Positions 54,706 through 63,321 of a stretch of 64,000 nt of DNA are shown one piece after another. This DNA is from Frankia sp. R82. Lineage in GTDB: Bacteria; Actinomycetota; Actinomycetes; Frankiales; Frankiaceae. The stretch lies in contig NZ_JAMQQG010000044.1 in NCBI RefSeq assembly GCF_023716925.1, forward strand, positions 25,425 through 89,424, written 5' to 3'. Each line of letters starts with the position of its first letter. The first letter of the stretch is position 1. Position numbers and translations under genes: made by a program. Under the pieces are notes generated by a model. The model saw only the letters and a list, made by a program, of their open reading frames with translations, was not told where the DNA came from and searched no databases.

Positions 54706-55629
54706 ATGTCGATCGGGAGGCCGATGCCGGTCCGGGACTCGAAGACGGTTGCTGGGCCGTCGGCGTCGATCAGGAGCCGGCGGGTGGTAGGAGCTCTACG
54801 GCGCTGGCCGCCGCTGGCGGTCTGGGCGTTCGGGGCGGTCGCGGTGATCGTGCTCGCGCTGGCTGCCGGGTTCGGGCTTCGCACCATGCTGGACAACCGG
54901 GGTGGCTCCAGCGGGTCCGGCGTTGCGGGTCACGCGGCGCCGTCGACCTCGCTGGCCGGCGAGGTGATCGTGCTGGACCCCGGGCACAACGGCGGTAACA
55001 GCAGTGCGTCTGCGGCCATCAACCGGCAGGTGCCGGCCGGCGGCATCAGCAAGGAGTGCGACACCGTCGGCGCGCAGACCGAGGCCGGCTATCCCGAGCA
55101 TTCCTTCACCTTCGATCTCGCCCAACGGACGGCGCAGATCCTGCGTGCCCGCGGTGCCGTGGTTCGCCTGACCCGTACGACCGACACCGGGGTCGGTCCG
55201 TGCATCGACGAGCGGGCGAAGATCGCTAATGATCTTGGTGCGAACGCGGTGGTGTCCATCCACGCCGACGGCGGTCCGGCCACCGGGCGAGGCTTCCATG
55301 TGATCGCGCCGGCGCTGAGTCCCGACCGGGCGAACGCAGCGATCCTTTCGTCGTCCACTCGACTGGCGACGACCCTGCGCACCGCGTTCGGCCAGGCCAC
55401 CGGGCAACCGCTGGCGGACTACCTCGGCCAGCAGGGGATGACCATCCGCTCCGATCTGGGCGGGCTGAACCTCTCCCGGGTCCCGAAGGTCTTTCTCGAA
55501 TGCGGCAACATGCGCAATCCGACCGATGCGGGCGAGCTGGTCGACCCGGCCTGGCGGGCTCGGGCGGCAACCGGCCTCGCCGACGGCATCTCATCCTTCC
55601 TGCGCACCCAGCCGGCCCCCCGGCGCTAG
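54706..55629 (+). CDS. N-acetylmuramoyl-L-alanine amidase (Amidase_3) with N-terminal membrane anchor
   Basis: The protein has 307 residues. One membrane segment (VWAFGAVAVIVLALAAGFGL) near residues 39-59 anchors it. The Amidase_3 domain starts at about residue 86 with VIVLDPGHNGGN, whose His is the first zinc ligand. The Glu in AGYPEHSF, the His in VVSIHADGG and the catalytic Glu in KVFLECGNMRN complete the site. It cleaves the amide between peptidoglycan glycan and stem peptide. There is no SPOR or binding domain. A tRNA cluster on the opposite strand follows. Confidence 0.9.
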   Translation: MSIGRPMPVRDSKTVAGPSASIRSRRVVGALRRWPPLAVWAFGAVAVIVLALAAGFGLRTMLDNRGGSSGSGVAGHAAPSTSLAGEVIVLDPGHNGGNSSASAAINRQVPAGGISKECDTVGAQTEAGYPEHSFTFDLAQRTAQILRARGAVVRLTRTTDTGVGPCIDERAKIANDLGANAVVSIHADGGPATGRGFHVIAPALSPDRANAAILSSSTRLATTLRTAFGQATGQPLADYLGQQGMTIRSDLGGLNLSRVPKVFLECGNMRNPTDAGELVDPAWRARAATGLADGISSFLRTQPAPRR

Positions 55630-55730
55630 GAAACGCAGACGACCGTGTTGGACCGTCCGCCTGGGCCGCTCACCTGGCAGGCAGAACCTTCGCGGGCCCG
55701 CCGGGGAGCGCCAGGCGCAGAAACGACGAA

Positions 55731-55752
55731 GGCCACCCCTCAAGGAGTGGCC
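55731..55752 (-). terminator. Terminator of the Gly-Cys-Val tRNA array
   Basis: On the minus strand, ggccactcc pairs with ggggtggcc (one G-U) around a four-base loop, followed by ttcgtcgtttc. It lies 34 bases after the tRNA-Val gene. Confidence 0.65.
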
Positions 55753-55785
55753 GTTCGCGCAAAAAGGGGACCCGAGGCCCCGGGG

Positions 55786-55857
55786 TGGGCGATACTGGGA
55801 TTGAACCAGTGACCTCTACCGTGTCAAGGTAGCGCTCTCCCACTGAGCTAATCGCCC
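55786..55857 (-). tRNA. tRNA-Val(GAC)
   Basis: The 72-base gene folds as a standard cloverleaf. The acceptor GGGCGAT pairs with ATCGCCC, the anticodon arm is CTACC-TTGACAC-GGTAG with anticodon GAC, and the T-arm is ACTGG-TTCAATC-CCAGT. CCA is not encoded. It is the last of three tRNA genes on this strand. Confidence 0.95.
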
Positions 55858-55869
55858 GCGATGAACCAG

Positions 55870-55941
55870 AGGCGGAGGCGGGAATCGAACCCGCGTACAG
55901 GGCTTTGCAGGCCCTTGCCTAAGCCACTCGGCCACTCCGCC
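55870..55941 (-). tRNA. tRNA-Cys(GCA)
   Basis: The acceptor stem GGCGGAG/CTCCGCC and the anticodon arm AGGGC-CTGCAAA-GCCCT give anticodon GCA. The T-loop TTCGATT is normal, and the discriminator base is T, as expected for Cys. It lies between tRNA-Gly and tRNA-Val. Confidence 0.94.
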
Positions 55942-55984
55942 GCGGGGGTGCCGCTGCAACCGACCTCAAACCCTCTACTTTCCG

Positions 55985-56056
55985 AGCGGACGACGGGATT
56001 CGAACCCGCGACCCTCACCTTGGCAAGGTGATGCTCTACCACTGAGCCACGTCCGC
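55985..56056 (-). tRNA. tRNA-Gly(GCC)
   Basis: The acceptor GCGGACG pairs with CGTCCGC, and the anticodon arm TCACC-TTGCCAA-GGTGA gives anticodon GCC. The T-arm is CGGG-TTCGAAT-CCCG. It is the first gene of the Gly-Cys-Val array, a common actinobacterial order. Confidence 0.95.
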
Positions 56057-56343
56057 GTTGCACCGTCTTGCGCGGCGGTGCAGGTAGAACTCTAGCGGAC
56101 GAAGGGGCCCTACGTCGAACGGCCCGCCGGACGTCGCGGAGATGTTGCGTTGGGTCAAGGCGTCCCACGTGAACATCGGGTTTCACCCACGGCTCGGACA
56201 CCAGGCCAGCCGCGCTCCGCTCGCCCGGCACCGCCGTCCTGCCCCGCACGTACCGGTGCGCGTCCCGTGGGTCCCCTGATGCTCGGACGGGCCGGTTGTC
56301 GGCGCAGCGCAAACAGGGGGATGCGCTCCGGCGTCACTTAGCG

Positions 56344-57468
56344 ATGACGGCTAGGGTGAGCGGCGTGAGCCGGGCGAACACGGGCTTTCCGGGCCGGAGA
56401 TCCCACCGGACGGAGCCGACCGAGCCGCCGCCGACCGGATCGTTCCTGCTGGCGGGTGGGCGCCTCGCCACCGGGGTGCTGGAGATCTCCGACGACCCGG
56501 CGGTGCTCGACCGCAGCGGCTTCTGGGCCGTGGCCCTCGACTTCGAGGGCGCGCTGCGCTGCGTCCGGTTCGCCGACGTCCGGCCGGCGCCGGTCGGGGG
56601 TGCCGCGGCACTGTGCCGCCAGCCGTGGCAGGGTCCGTCGGCAGGCAGCTGGACGAGCAGCCTCGACGAGGCGGCATACATCGCCGGTGCGCGGGCTGTC
56701 CAGCGCCGCATCGCCGCGGGCGACGTCTACGAGGTCAACCTGTGCCGGGTGTTGTCCGCCCCGCTGGCCGGTCGGGGGACCGGGGGTTACGGGTGGGACG
56801 GTGGGGGCCCGGCGGCCCTGGCCGCGGTGCTGGCCGCGGGTAATCCTGCGCCGTACGCGGTGGTGCTCGACGTGCCGGAGGCCGGGCTGCGGATCGCTGG
56901 CGCGTCCCCGGAGCTGTTCCTCGAACGCGACGGGGACGTCGTGCGTTCCGGGCCGATCAAGGGGACCGGGCGGACCGAGCACGAGCTGGGGCCGAAGGAC
57001 GTCGCCGAGAACGTCATGATCGTGGATCTGGTACGCAACGATCTCGGTCGGGTCGCGCGGGTCGGGAGCGTGGCCGTGTCGGCCCTGTGCGCACTCGAGC
57101 ATCATCCGGGGCTCGTACATCTGGTCTCGACCGTTCAGGCGCGGTTGCGCCCGGGGGTGGGCTGGGCACAGCTGCTGGCCGCGACCAGCCCGGCTGGCTC
57201 GGTGTCAGGGGCACCCAAGTCAAGCGCGCTGCGCGTCATCCGCGAGCTCGAGCCGGTCCCGCGTGGCCCCTACTGCGGGGGCATCGGCTGGGTCGACGCG
57301 GACCATGGCATCGGATGGCTGAGCGTCGGCATCCGGACGTTCTGGTTCGCGGGTGATCGTCTGCACTTCGGGACGGGGGCGGCCATCACCTGGGGCAGCG
57401 ACCCACTGGACGAGTGGCAGGAGACCGAACTCAAGGCGCGGCGCCTGGTGAGCCTCGCCAGCGCCTGA
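56344..57468 (+). CDS. pabB: Chorismate-utilising enzyme, PabB/aminodeoxychorismate synthase component I type
   Basis: The protein has 374 residues, short for PabB because the N-terminal part is reduced. The chorismate-binding core is complete: RRIAAGDVYEVNLCRVL, SPELFLERDGD, SGPIKGTGRT, IVDLVRNDLGRVA, SPAGSVSGAPK and GIGWLSVGIRTFWF. GPIKGT rather than the anthranilate synthase variant argues for aminodeoxychorismate (folate) synthesis, although TrpE-like roles in salicylate or phenazine pathways exist. ATG 56344 is one of several nearby starts. The glutamine amidotransferase partner is not adjacent. A terminator hairpin follows at 57559-57591. Confidence 0.85.
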   Translation: MTARVSGVSRANTGFPGRRSHRTEPTEPPPTGSFLLAGGRLATGVLEISDDPAVLDRSGFWAVALDFEGALRCVRFADVRPAPVGGAAALCRQPWQGPSAGSWTSSLDEAAYIAGARAVQRRIAAGDVYEVNLCRVLSAPLAGRGTGGYGWDGGGPAALAAVLAAGNPAPYAVVLDVPEAGLRIAGASPELFLERDGDVVRSGPIKGTGRTEHELGPKDVAENVMIVDLVRNDLGRVARVGSVAVSALCALEHHPGLVHLVSTVQARLRPGVGWAQLLAATSPAGSVSGAPKSSALRVIRELEPVPRGPYCGGIGWVDADHGIGWLSVGIRTFWFAGDRLHFGTGAAITWGSDPLDEWQETELKARRLVSLASA

Positions 57469-57558
57469 CCGTCGGCCCGTGCCCGGAGCGGGCGGACCGC
57501 CGAGCACCTCGGCCGGATCGGCAAGCGGGATCCGAGCGCGCGTCCGGACAGACGACGA

Positions 57559-57591
57559 CCCGCCTGGCCGAATGGACTTCGGCCAGGCGGG
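57559..57591. terminator. Hairpin after pabB, shared with the Ssg-like gene
   Basis: Perfect 14-base arms cccgcctggccgaa (57559-57572) and ttcggccaggcggg (57578-57591) surround tggac, followed by ttgag. The element can end both pabB and the convergent minus-strand gene. Confidence 0.75.
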
Positions 57592-57730
57592 TTGAGTGCT
57601 CGTCCGCGCAAGGGATGCCGCCGCCGCACCCCGATGACGGGGCCGACGGGTAGGGGAGGGCTCCTCCCCGGTCGAACGGTGCCCGCACCGGTTCACCGGG
57701 GCCGGGCAGCTGTCCCGACCCCGGTGGAAA

Positions 57731-58162
57731 TCACCGCTCGGGACCGCCCCAGATCAGCAGGGCGAGTTCTGCATCAAGATCGATGATATCGCTTTCGCCA
57801 CCGAGGGGGACCGCGGAGTAGGTCCGCCGCAGGAAGGCGAGAACCTCCGAGCGCGGCATCTCAAACAACGCGTGCCCCGACGGACTGGACAGCGAAAGGC
57901 AGACGATCCGCCCACCGGACTGGGCGGCCGGCCACACCTGGACGTCTCCATCGCCGGCGGGCCGGCGGACGCCATCACTGAGAAGTTGGCGCGCGAAGGT
58001 CCACTCCACCACTTCATCCGCACCCGTACGGAATCCGATGCTGATCGCATAAGGATCGGCCGGCTCGTATCGGACAGTGGCGGCGACCGGAACGGGCGCG
58101 CCGCCAGGGACGACGAGGCGAAGGGCAAGTTCGGCGGTGATCGAATCGTGACGAATAGTCAT
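57731..58162 (-). CDS. SsgA/SsgB-family sporulation and cell division protein
   Basis: The protein has 143 residues and matches the SALP family of actinomycetes. Landmarks are VAATVRYEPADPYAISIGFR, EWTFARQLLSDGVRRPAG, DVQVWPAAQ and PSGHALFEMPRSEVLAFLRRT. SsgB-type proteins mark future division sites and recruit FtsZ in sporulating hyphae. ATG 58162 is chosen for the gagagg upstream and normal family length. Its presence supports a sporulating actinomycete. It is convergent with pabB and monocistronic. Confidence 0.9.
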   Translation of the reverse strand: MTIRHDSITAELALRLVVPGGAPVPVAATVRYEPADPYAISIGFRTGADEVVEWTFARQLLSDGVRRPAGDGDVQVWPAAQSGGRIVCLSLSSPSGHALFEMPRSEVLAFLRRTYSAVPLGGESDIIDLDAELALLIWGGPER

Positions 58163-58206
58163 CGGGCGGCCTCTCATGGTGCGGTGGTGCGGGCGAGCAC
58201 CCGTGT

Positions 58207-58236
58207 AACGGGATAGTTCCCTGTCTGAGTCCCGTT
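58207..58236. promoter_or_regulatory. Inverted repeat upstream of the Ssg-like gene
   Basis: Arms aacggga (58207-58213) and tcccgtt (58230-58236) are exact inverted repeats with a 16-base centre, 45-74 bases upstream of the start. The following gttggtaacaagattatgcc is unusually A/T-rich. A sporulation regulator could bind here; which one is unknown. Confidence 0.4.
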
Positions 58237-58692
58237 GGTAACAAGATTATGCCAAGACAACATCCGTTACGGCGGTTTTGAGTGAGTTGCCCGGCCCGGA
58301 AGAGTGAACCCTTCCCCGGTAGAGCCTAGATCGGTCGGTCAACAGATGGCTGGCCACCCATCGTCACGATGCGTGGCTACCGTCCGTGATGTCCGAAGGT
58401 CCCCCGAGTGTCTGGGCCTGTCTGCCGTGGCCGTTGCACCTTGAGCCTTCCCCGTCCGGGTGGTTCTCAACCTCGGCCAGTCGCGGTGAAGCTGACACGA
58501 AGCTGACTCCGGACGCCCACCGGACGCGGGGGTCGACAACGGCGGGACGATCGACATCGGAGGGACGGCGGACATCGCGGTATCCGTCCGCAGGGCCCCC
58601 CGACAGGCCGCTGTCGGCGCCGTGTAAGGTAGCTCCATCGCCTGCAAGGGCGTCATATGTACGGGCGCCAGCTGTCGGGGCGCCATCGGTAG

Positions 58693-58764
58693 GGGCGTAT
58701 AGCTCAGGGGTAGAGCGCTGCCTTCACACGGCAGAGGTCCGTGGTTCGAAACCACGTACGCCCA
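58693..58764 (+). tRNA. tRNA-Val(CAC)
   Basis: The 72-base gene has acceptor GGGCGTA/TACGCCC, anticodon arm CTGCC-TTCACAC-GGCAG with anticodon CAC, and T-arm CGTGG-TTCGAAA-CCACG. The discriminator base is A, and the genome appears to encode part of CCA as acc. It is the second Val isoacceptor in the window. A partial copy of its 3' half lies 1.2 kb downstream. Confidence 0.95.
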
Positions 58765-59968
58765 CCGGCTGTTCTGCATGGTGCTCCTTCTCTGGAGGGG
58801 CCTGGCGGGAGCTTCGCGATGTTGGTCGCGCCGGCCCGCAGATCCTTCGAATCCGCGTGTGCATCGCCTCGGTCGAGGGCTGCGCTGCTGGTCGGCTGCG
58901 GTTGCCCGGGTCTGTCGGCCTGGTCGGAGCTGGTAGTTGTGCCGCCGCTGGTCCGCTGGGGCGATTGAGCTGGGTGGGGATACCGGCGGGCGCGAGTGGT
59001 GCCGTGGATCGGGTTTGGGCGGGTGTCCTGACTGTCCCTTTTCTTCTGCCGGGTTGCCGGGTCTGCGGGTCGTTGGCGCCTCGGGGTCGTGGGGCCTGAG
59101 TGTCATGGTTGCGGGTTGCCGGGGCAGGCGGCGGCGTTCCGGCCTGGATTCCCCTTTGGTGGCGGTGTGACCGGTCCGCAGGTTTGGTGACGGGGGTGCC
59201 GTCGGTGGGTGGCACAGCGCGGTCCTGCCGGCCTGCAGCCCACTCGGAGAGCAGTCAGGCACCTGCTTATATGCCGCAATTCCGACACTTTGGCCGACTG
59301 GCCGGCCGATCGGACGAGGTTCAGGAATCGTCGACCACCCCCACTTTGGTGCCGCCCGGGCGGGGGCGCCCGGCTGCGGGCCCCCGGCCAAGGTCCCCGC
59401 GGGCCCAGCCGGCCGGCCTGGCCGATCTGTACGGACAGTGAGCATTCGGGCGGTGGCCACCGGCGACCCGCGCCGTGCCGACTCCGCCCCGGCCGGGTTT
59501 GGCCCGGGCCGGTCGGCGGGAAGGGTGGGGCCAGGCGACGAGAGGTCCTCCGCGCGCTGAGTAACGGCCACGGAAAGATCCGATCGTCGCGCGACGGCGA
59601 ATCGGTGACGAGAAGACGCACCGGTCGGTCCGGTGTTGATCGGCATCGTCCTTGGGTCCGCTCTCCTGGTGGGTCGGTAGACCGGTGAGTCGGACGTGGG
59701 AAAACGCGACGGGAACAGCAGGCTCCCATCGCGTATTTCCACCCGGCATAACGTCCGGTCTGTACAGATCGGTCCGCGGCCCGCTAGGCTGACCGAGCAG
59801 GGCGTTACGGGCCTCGTCTGGATCTGTCCGAGTAGGCCGGTCTCACGGCGGCAGTGTTGTGATTGTGCGGCGCTGGTGCGGGATCGGTGCGGCTTTCTGT
59901 CCCGATGTGCTGGGAGATTCCTCCTGGTCACTGTGTGCGGCAGAGGTGGGCAGCGTCTTGTCGAGGCG

Positions 59969-59996
59969 CCGTGGTTCGAAACCAATGACGCCACTC
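59969..59996 (+). repeat. Partial second copy of the tRNA-Val(CAC) 3' end; candidate attachment site
   Basis: The 16 bases ccgtggttcgaaacca (59969-59984) are identical to 58739-58754 in tRNA-Val(CAC). The following acgcc and ac also match, with three changes between. The rest of the tRNA is absent, although cggcagaggt near 59938-59947 resembles the anticodon-stem end. The T-stem no longer pairs, so this is not a working tRNA. Such 3'-end duplications are left by integrases that use tRNA genes as attachment sites. Confidence 0.65.
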
Positions 59997-60039
59997 GAGG
60001 GAGACTGGCGGCGACCCCCCCACGCCGTCAGTCTCCCTC
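59997..60039. terminator. Strong hairpin beside the partial tRNA copy
   Basis: Seventeen-base arms gagggagactggcggcg (59997-60013) and cgccgtcagtctccctc (60023-60039) pair with a single mismatch around a ten-base loop, then ctcttctgg. It follows the partial tRNA directly and could be an old tRNA terminator or part of the integrated element's end. Confidence 0.65.
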
Positions 60040-60271
60040 CTCTTCTGGCGGAGCGCACCCGCACGGCGGCACGCTCTCCCTGTTACGGATCGGCCGGCTG
60101 TGGCACGTCCTGATAAATTGGCGAGATGACGACCACCCTTCCCGGGGGATCTGCCCGGAGGTCCGTTCGACGGGCCATCCGGGGGTCCGGGCCAAGGGCT
60201 GTCCGGCGTGCGGGTCGGCCGGGGCGGGCGACCGAGGTGGTGCTGCGGGTGGCGAACGGGACGCGGATGGT

Positions 60272-60307
60272 GCCGGTGCAGCCGGTGCAGCCGGTGCAGC
60301 CGGTGCG
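60272..60307. repeat. Four 9-bp tandem repeats upstream of the HIT gene
   Basis: The unit gccggtgca is repeated four times with one change in the last copy. It lies just before the HIT start, and the reading frame upstream of it is low-complexity. Confidence 0.75.
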
Positions 60308-60325
60308 ACCTGGGCGGCCTGGGCG

Positions 60326-60895
60326 ATGATCGTCGGTCCACCGGCCGATGACGTTCCGCTTGAGCCGCAGTCGGGGGTCGGCCTGCCTGACGCGTTCCAA
60401 CGCCTGTACACACCGCATCGACTCGCCTACATCAAAGGGGAGGGGCGCGGTCGTGAGGACGAGTGCCCCTTCTGCGCCATTGTCCGGATGACCGACGAGG
60501 ACGGCCTGGTCGTCGCCCGCGGAAAAACGGTCTACGCGGTGCTCAACCTCTATCCCTACAATGCCGGTCATCTGCTCGTCGTGCCCTATCGGCACGTCGC
60601 CGACTACCTCGACATGGACACCGAGGAAATCATTGAGATGGCTTTCTTCGTGCGCCGTGCCCTACGTGTCCTGCGGGTGACGAGCGGCGCGCACGGCTTC
60701 AACACCGGAATGAATCTCGGTCACGTCGCCGGTGCGGGAATTGCCGCGCACGTGCACCAGCACGTTGTCCCGCGCTGGGGCGGCGATGCGAACTTCATGC
60801 CCGTCATCGGCGAGACCAGGGTGCTGCCGGCCCTGCTCGGCCAGACTCGGGACCTGCTGGCCGAGCAGTGGGCTCGCGCCGAACCGATCGACTGA
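60326..60895 (+). CDS. HIT-family nucleotide-binding protein
   Basis: The protein has 189 residues. The histidine triad is in AAHVHQHVVPRW, preceded by YNAGHLLVVPYRHVADYLD. An N-terminal ECPFCAIVRMTDE stretch carries a CxxC pair that may bind zinc. This is the Ap4A phosphorylase-like branch found next to pgsA in actinobacteria (for example the mycobacterial Rv2613c-Rv2612c pair). ATG 60326 follows a repetitive upstream stretch; a longer start is possible but unsupported. Nucleotide hydrolysis or transfer is the family role. Confidence 0.88.
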   Translation: MIVGPPADDVPLEPQSGVGLPDAFQRLYTPHRLAYIKGEGRGREDECPFCAIVRMTDEDGLVVARGKTVYAVLNLYPYNAGHLLVVPYRHVADYLDMDTEEIIEMAFFVRRALRVLRVTSGAHGFNTGMNLGHVAGAGIAAHVHQHVVPRWGGDANFMPVIGETRVLPALLGQTRDLLAEQWARAEPID

Positions 60896-60941
60896 CCTGG
60901 CCCGGGCCTGCGCGAGCCGCCTGGATCGTCGGAGCGTGGGA

Positions 60942-63119
60942 TCACTCGGTCAGTGCGTCGGCCAGGTGGCGGGGCATCGGTTCGTAGCCATGCGGTTCGC
61001 GATGGAACTGTCCGCCGCCATGACTGAGTGAACGAAGTTCCATGACATAACGCGACATTTCCCGTTCTGGCACCTCGGCATGAACGACGGTACGGGCGGC
61101 ATCGAGCACAGGTGGCGGCACCGGCTCCATTCCCGTCACCCGGCCCCGCCGCGCACAGAGGTCCCCCAACACGGCCCCGACGAACTCGTCCGGAACGGAG
61201 ACGTTCACCGTCAGCACCGGTTCCAGGACGACGACGCCGCCGGTCCGGGCCGCGTCGCGCAGGGCCAGTCCACCGGCGAGCTGGAAGGCCAGATCGGACG
61301 AGTCCACACTGTGTGCCCGGCCGTCCACCAGCCGGACGCGCAGATCGGTCAGCGGATGGCCGGGACGCACGCCGACGGCCATCTGGGCCCGAATGCCCTT
61401 CTCCACCGACGGGATGTAGGTGCGCGGAATCGCGGCGCCCACGATCTCGTCGACGAACTCGAGTCCCGAACCCGGGGGCAGCGGCTCCACCTCGATCTCG
61501 CAGACGGCGTACTGCCCGTGCCCGCCGGACTGTTTGACCTGACGTCCGCTGCCGTGGGCGGGGGCGGCCAGCGTCTCGCGCAGCGCGACGACCGGGGGTT
61601 CGGCGTCGACGGCGGCGCCGTAGCGGGTGGCAAGCCGGTCGAGGGCCGCCTCGGCGTGTGCCTCGCCCATGCTCCACAGCACGATCTGGGCGGTCTGCGG
61701 GTCCTGAACGACCCGGAGGCCCGGATCCTCCAGGCACAGCCGGGACAACGCGATCGACAACCGGTCCTCGTCGGCCCGGGCGCGGGCCCGGATCGCCAGT
61801 GGCAGCTGGGGTTCGGGCATCGGCCACACCGGCAGCAGGCAGGGATCGTCCGGGCTGGACAGGGTGTCGCCGGTCTCGGCCGTGGCCAGCTTCGTCACGA
61901 CGCAGATGTCACCGGCCCCGCACTGCGGCACGCTGTGCAGGGCCAGCCCGTACGGACGCGACAGCGCACCGACCCGTTCGTCGTCGTCATGCTCGGCGTG
62001 CCCGCCGACCCGGACGATGTCGTCGGGGTGCAGGGTCCCGCTGAAGACCCGTACCAGCGACATGCGGCCGACATACGGATCGGTCGTCGTGCGGATGACC
62101 TCGGCGACCAGGGGGCCCGCGTCCTCCGCGGTCACGGCCGGACGGGGGGAGCCGTCCGGCCGGCAGGGGGCGGCCAGCCGACCGGACGACGGGGCGGGGA
62201 AGGACCGGGCGATCAGGTCGAGAAGGTCGTGCGAGCCGAACCCGCCGGGCGCCGCGACCGCCGTGGATGGCGTGGATGGCGTGCCGACGGCGGTCAGTGG
62301 GCCGGTGAGCAGAACGGGAAAGAACCTGGCTCGGGTAACCGCGGTGGCCAGATCCGCCGACAGCAGTTCCGCATCCGGTTCGGCGCCGCCGAGGTAGCTC
62401 TCCAGCAGGGTCTCGTCCTCGCTCTCGGCGATGATGCCCTCGATCAGCGCCATCCGGGCGGCCCGGACGGCGTGTCCGGCATCAGCGGTGCCAGTGGTGT
62501 CGGCAGCGGCCGGCCGATCGGCGACCGGGCCGGTGGGCTGCTCCCGGCGGTCGCCCTGCGGCGAGTACTCGACGGTCCGGTCGTGCAGCAGGTCGGCCAG
62601 CCGCAGGGTGCCGTCGTCCGACCGGCGGGCGAGCATCGCCGGCAGCACACCGGGGCCGAACGCACGCCGACAGTCGCGGATCGCGGCATCGAGGTCGGCC
62701 CGACTGTGGTCGAGATGGGTGAGAGCGATCGCCCGCGGGATCCCCACCGCGGCGCACTCGGCCCACAACAGGCTGGTCGCCGCGTCCACGCCGGCGGCGG
62801 CGCTGACGACGAACAGAGCGGCGTCGGCGGCGCGCAGCCCGGCGCGCAGGTCGCCGACGAAATCGGGGTGGCCCGGGGTGTCCAACAGATTGATGGTCAA
62901 CCCTTGGTAGTCAAAAGAGCACAAAGTGAGGCCGTCGGAGTGGGCCGGGTGGTGGTCGCCGTCGGCGTGCCCGAGGTGGTTGGTGTGGGCGGTGTGGCGT
63001 CCGTCGTGACGTTCGGGCGGACCGGCGGTGGCCAGCAACCGGTCGACCAGCGCGGTCTTGCCGGCACCGGTGTGTCCCACCAGCGCCACGTTGCGTACCT
63101 CACCCGAGCCCACCGTCAT
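60942..63119 (-). CDS. EF-G-like translation GTPase with His-rich G domain
   Basis: The protein has 725 residues and the five-domain layout of elongation factor G. P-loop is GHTGAGKT (residues 15-22), G3 is DTPGH, and the C-terminal domain keeps RTYIPSVEKGIRAQMAVGV. The usual NKxD guanine motif is replaced by THLD near residue 128. The switch I region is replaced by a His-rich stretch (about residues 38-60) with eight histidines. Actinobacterial EF-G-like paralogues of this kind are known and their role is unclear; they do not replace EF-G in full translation. ATG 63119 has ggggagg upstream. It is convergent with the HIT gene and divergent from pgsA. Confidence 0.88.
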   Translation of the reverse strand: MTVGSGEVRNVALVGHTGAGKTALVDRLLATAGPPERHDGRHTAHTNHLGHADGDHHPAHSDGLTLCSFDYQGLTINLLDTPGHPDFVGDLRAGLRAADAALFVVSAAAGVDAATSLLWAECAAVGIPRAIALTHLDHSRADLDAAIRDCRRAFGPGVLPAMLARRSDDGTLRLADLLHDRTVEYSPQGDRREQPTGPVADRPAAADTTGTADAGHAVRAARMALIEGIIAESEDETLLESYLGGAEPDAELLSADLATAVTRARFFPVLLTGPLTAVGTPSTPSTAVAAPGGFGSHDLLDLIARSFPAPSSGRLAAPCRPDGSPRPAVTAEDAGPLVAEVIRTTTDPYVGRMSLVRVFSGTLHPDDIVRVGGHAEHDDDERVGALSRPYGLALHSVPQCGAGDICVVTKLATAETGDTLSSPDDPCLLPVWPMPEPQLPLAIRARARADEDRLSIALSRLCLEDPGLRVVQDPQTAQIVLWSMGEAHAEAALDRLATRYGAAVDAEPPVVALRETLAAPAHGSGRQVKQSGGHGQYAVCEIEVEPLPPGSGLEFVDEIVGAAIPRTYIPSVEKGIRAQMAVGVRPGHPLTDLRVRLVDGRAHSVDSSDLAFQLAGGLALRDAARTGGVVVLEPVLTVNVSVPDEFVGAVLGDLCARRGRVTGMEPVPPPVLDAARTVVHAEVPEREMSRYVMELRSLSHGGGQFHREPHGYEPMPRHLADALTE

Positions 63120-63321
63120 CGAGGCCTCCCCTGGTCCGGACATCTGCGCTGCCGGTATCCGCAGAGTCCTCCTTTGTGACGTGGAGCACAACTCGGGCGC
63201 GGCGGGCGAGGTGTGCGCGGCAGGGGCCGGCGGCCACCTGTCGCGGCGGCGGTCGCCCCTGTGCACAGCGGTACTGTGAAGACCGCCCGAAGCCGGGCAG
63301 AGGCGGGATGACGGGACGGAC

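Larger units (their letters stand above)
58163..60325. other. Gene-poor region containing tRNA-Val and a partial tRNA copy
   Basis: Apart from tRNA-Val (58693-58764) this 2.2 kb carries no supported protein gene. Long frames on both strands lack normal codon bias or recognisable motifs. A/T-richer pockets occur near 58235-58280 and 59250-59340. A second partial copy of the tRNA 3' end (59969-59996) and a strong hairpin (59997-60039) lie at its right end. The arrangement suggests a decayed integrated element. Confidence 0.5.

Noticed and set aside
58339..59994. A 551-residue minus-strand frame over tRNA-Val and the gene-free stretch
   Set aside because: It runs across a tRNA, is rich in Pro/Arg/Thr low-complexity, and has no recognisable domain or ribosome site.
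59931..60000. A possible fifth tRNA near the partial Val copy
   Set aside because: The T-stem has mismatches and no matching 5' acceptor or anticodon arm could be found, so it is a remnant rather than a gene.
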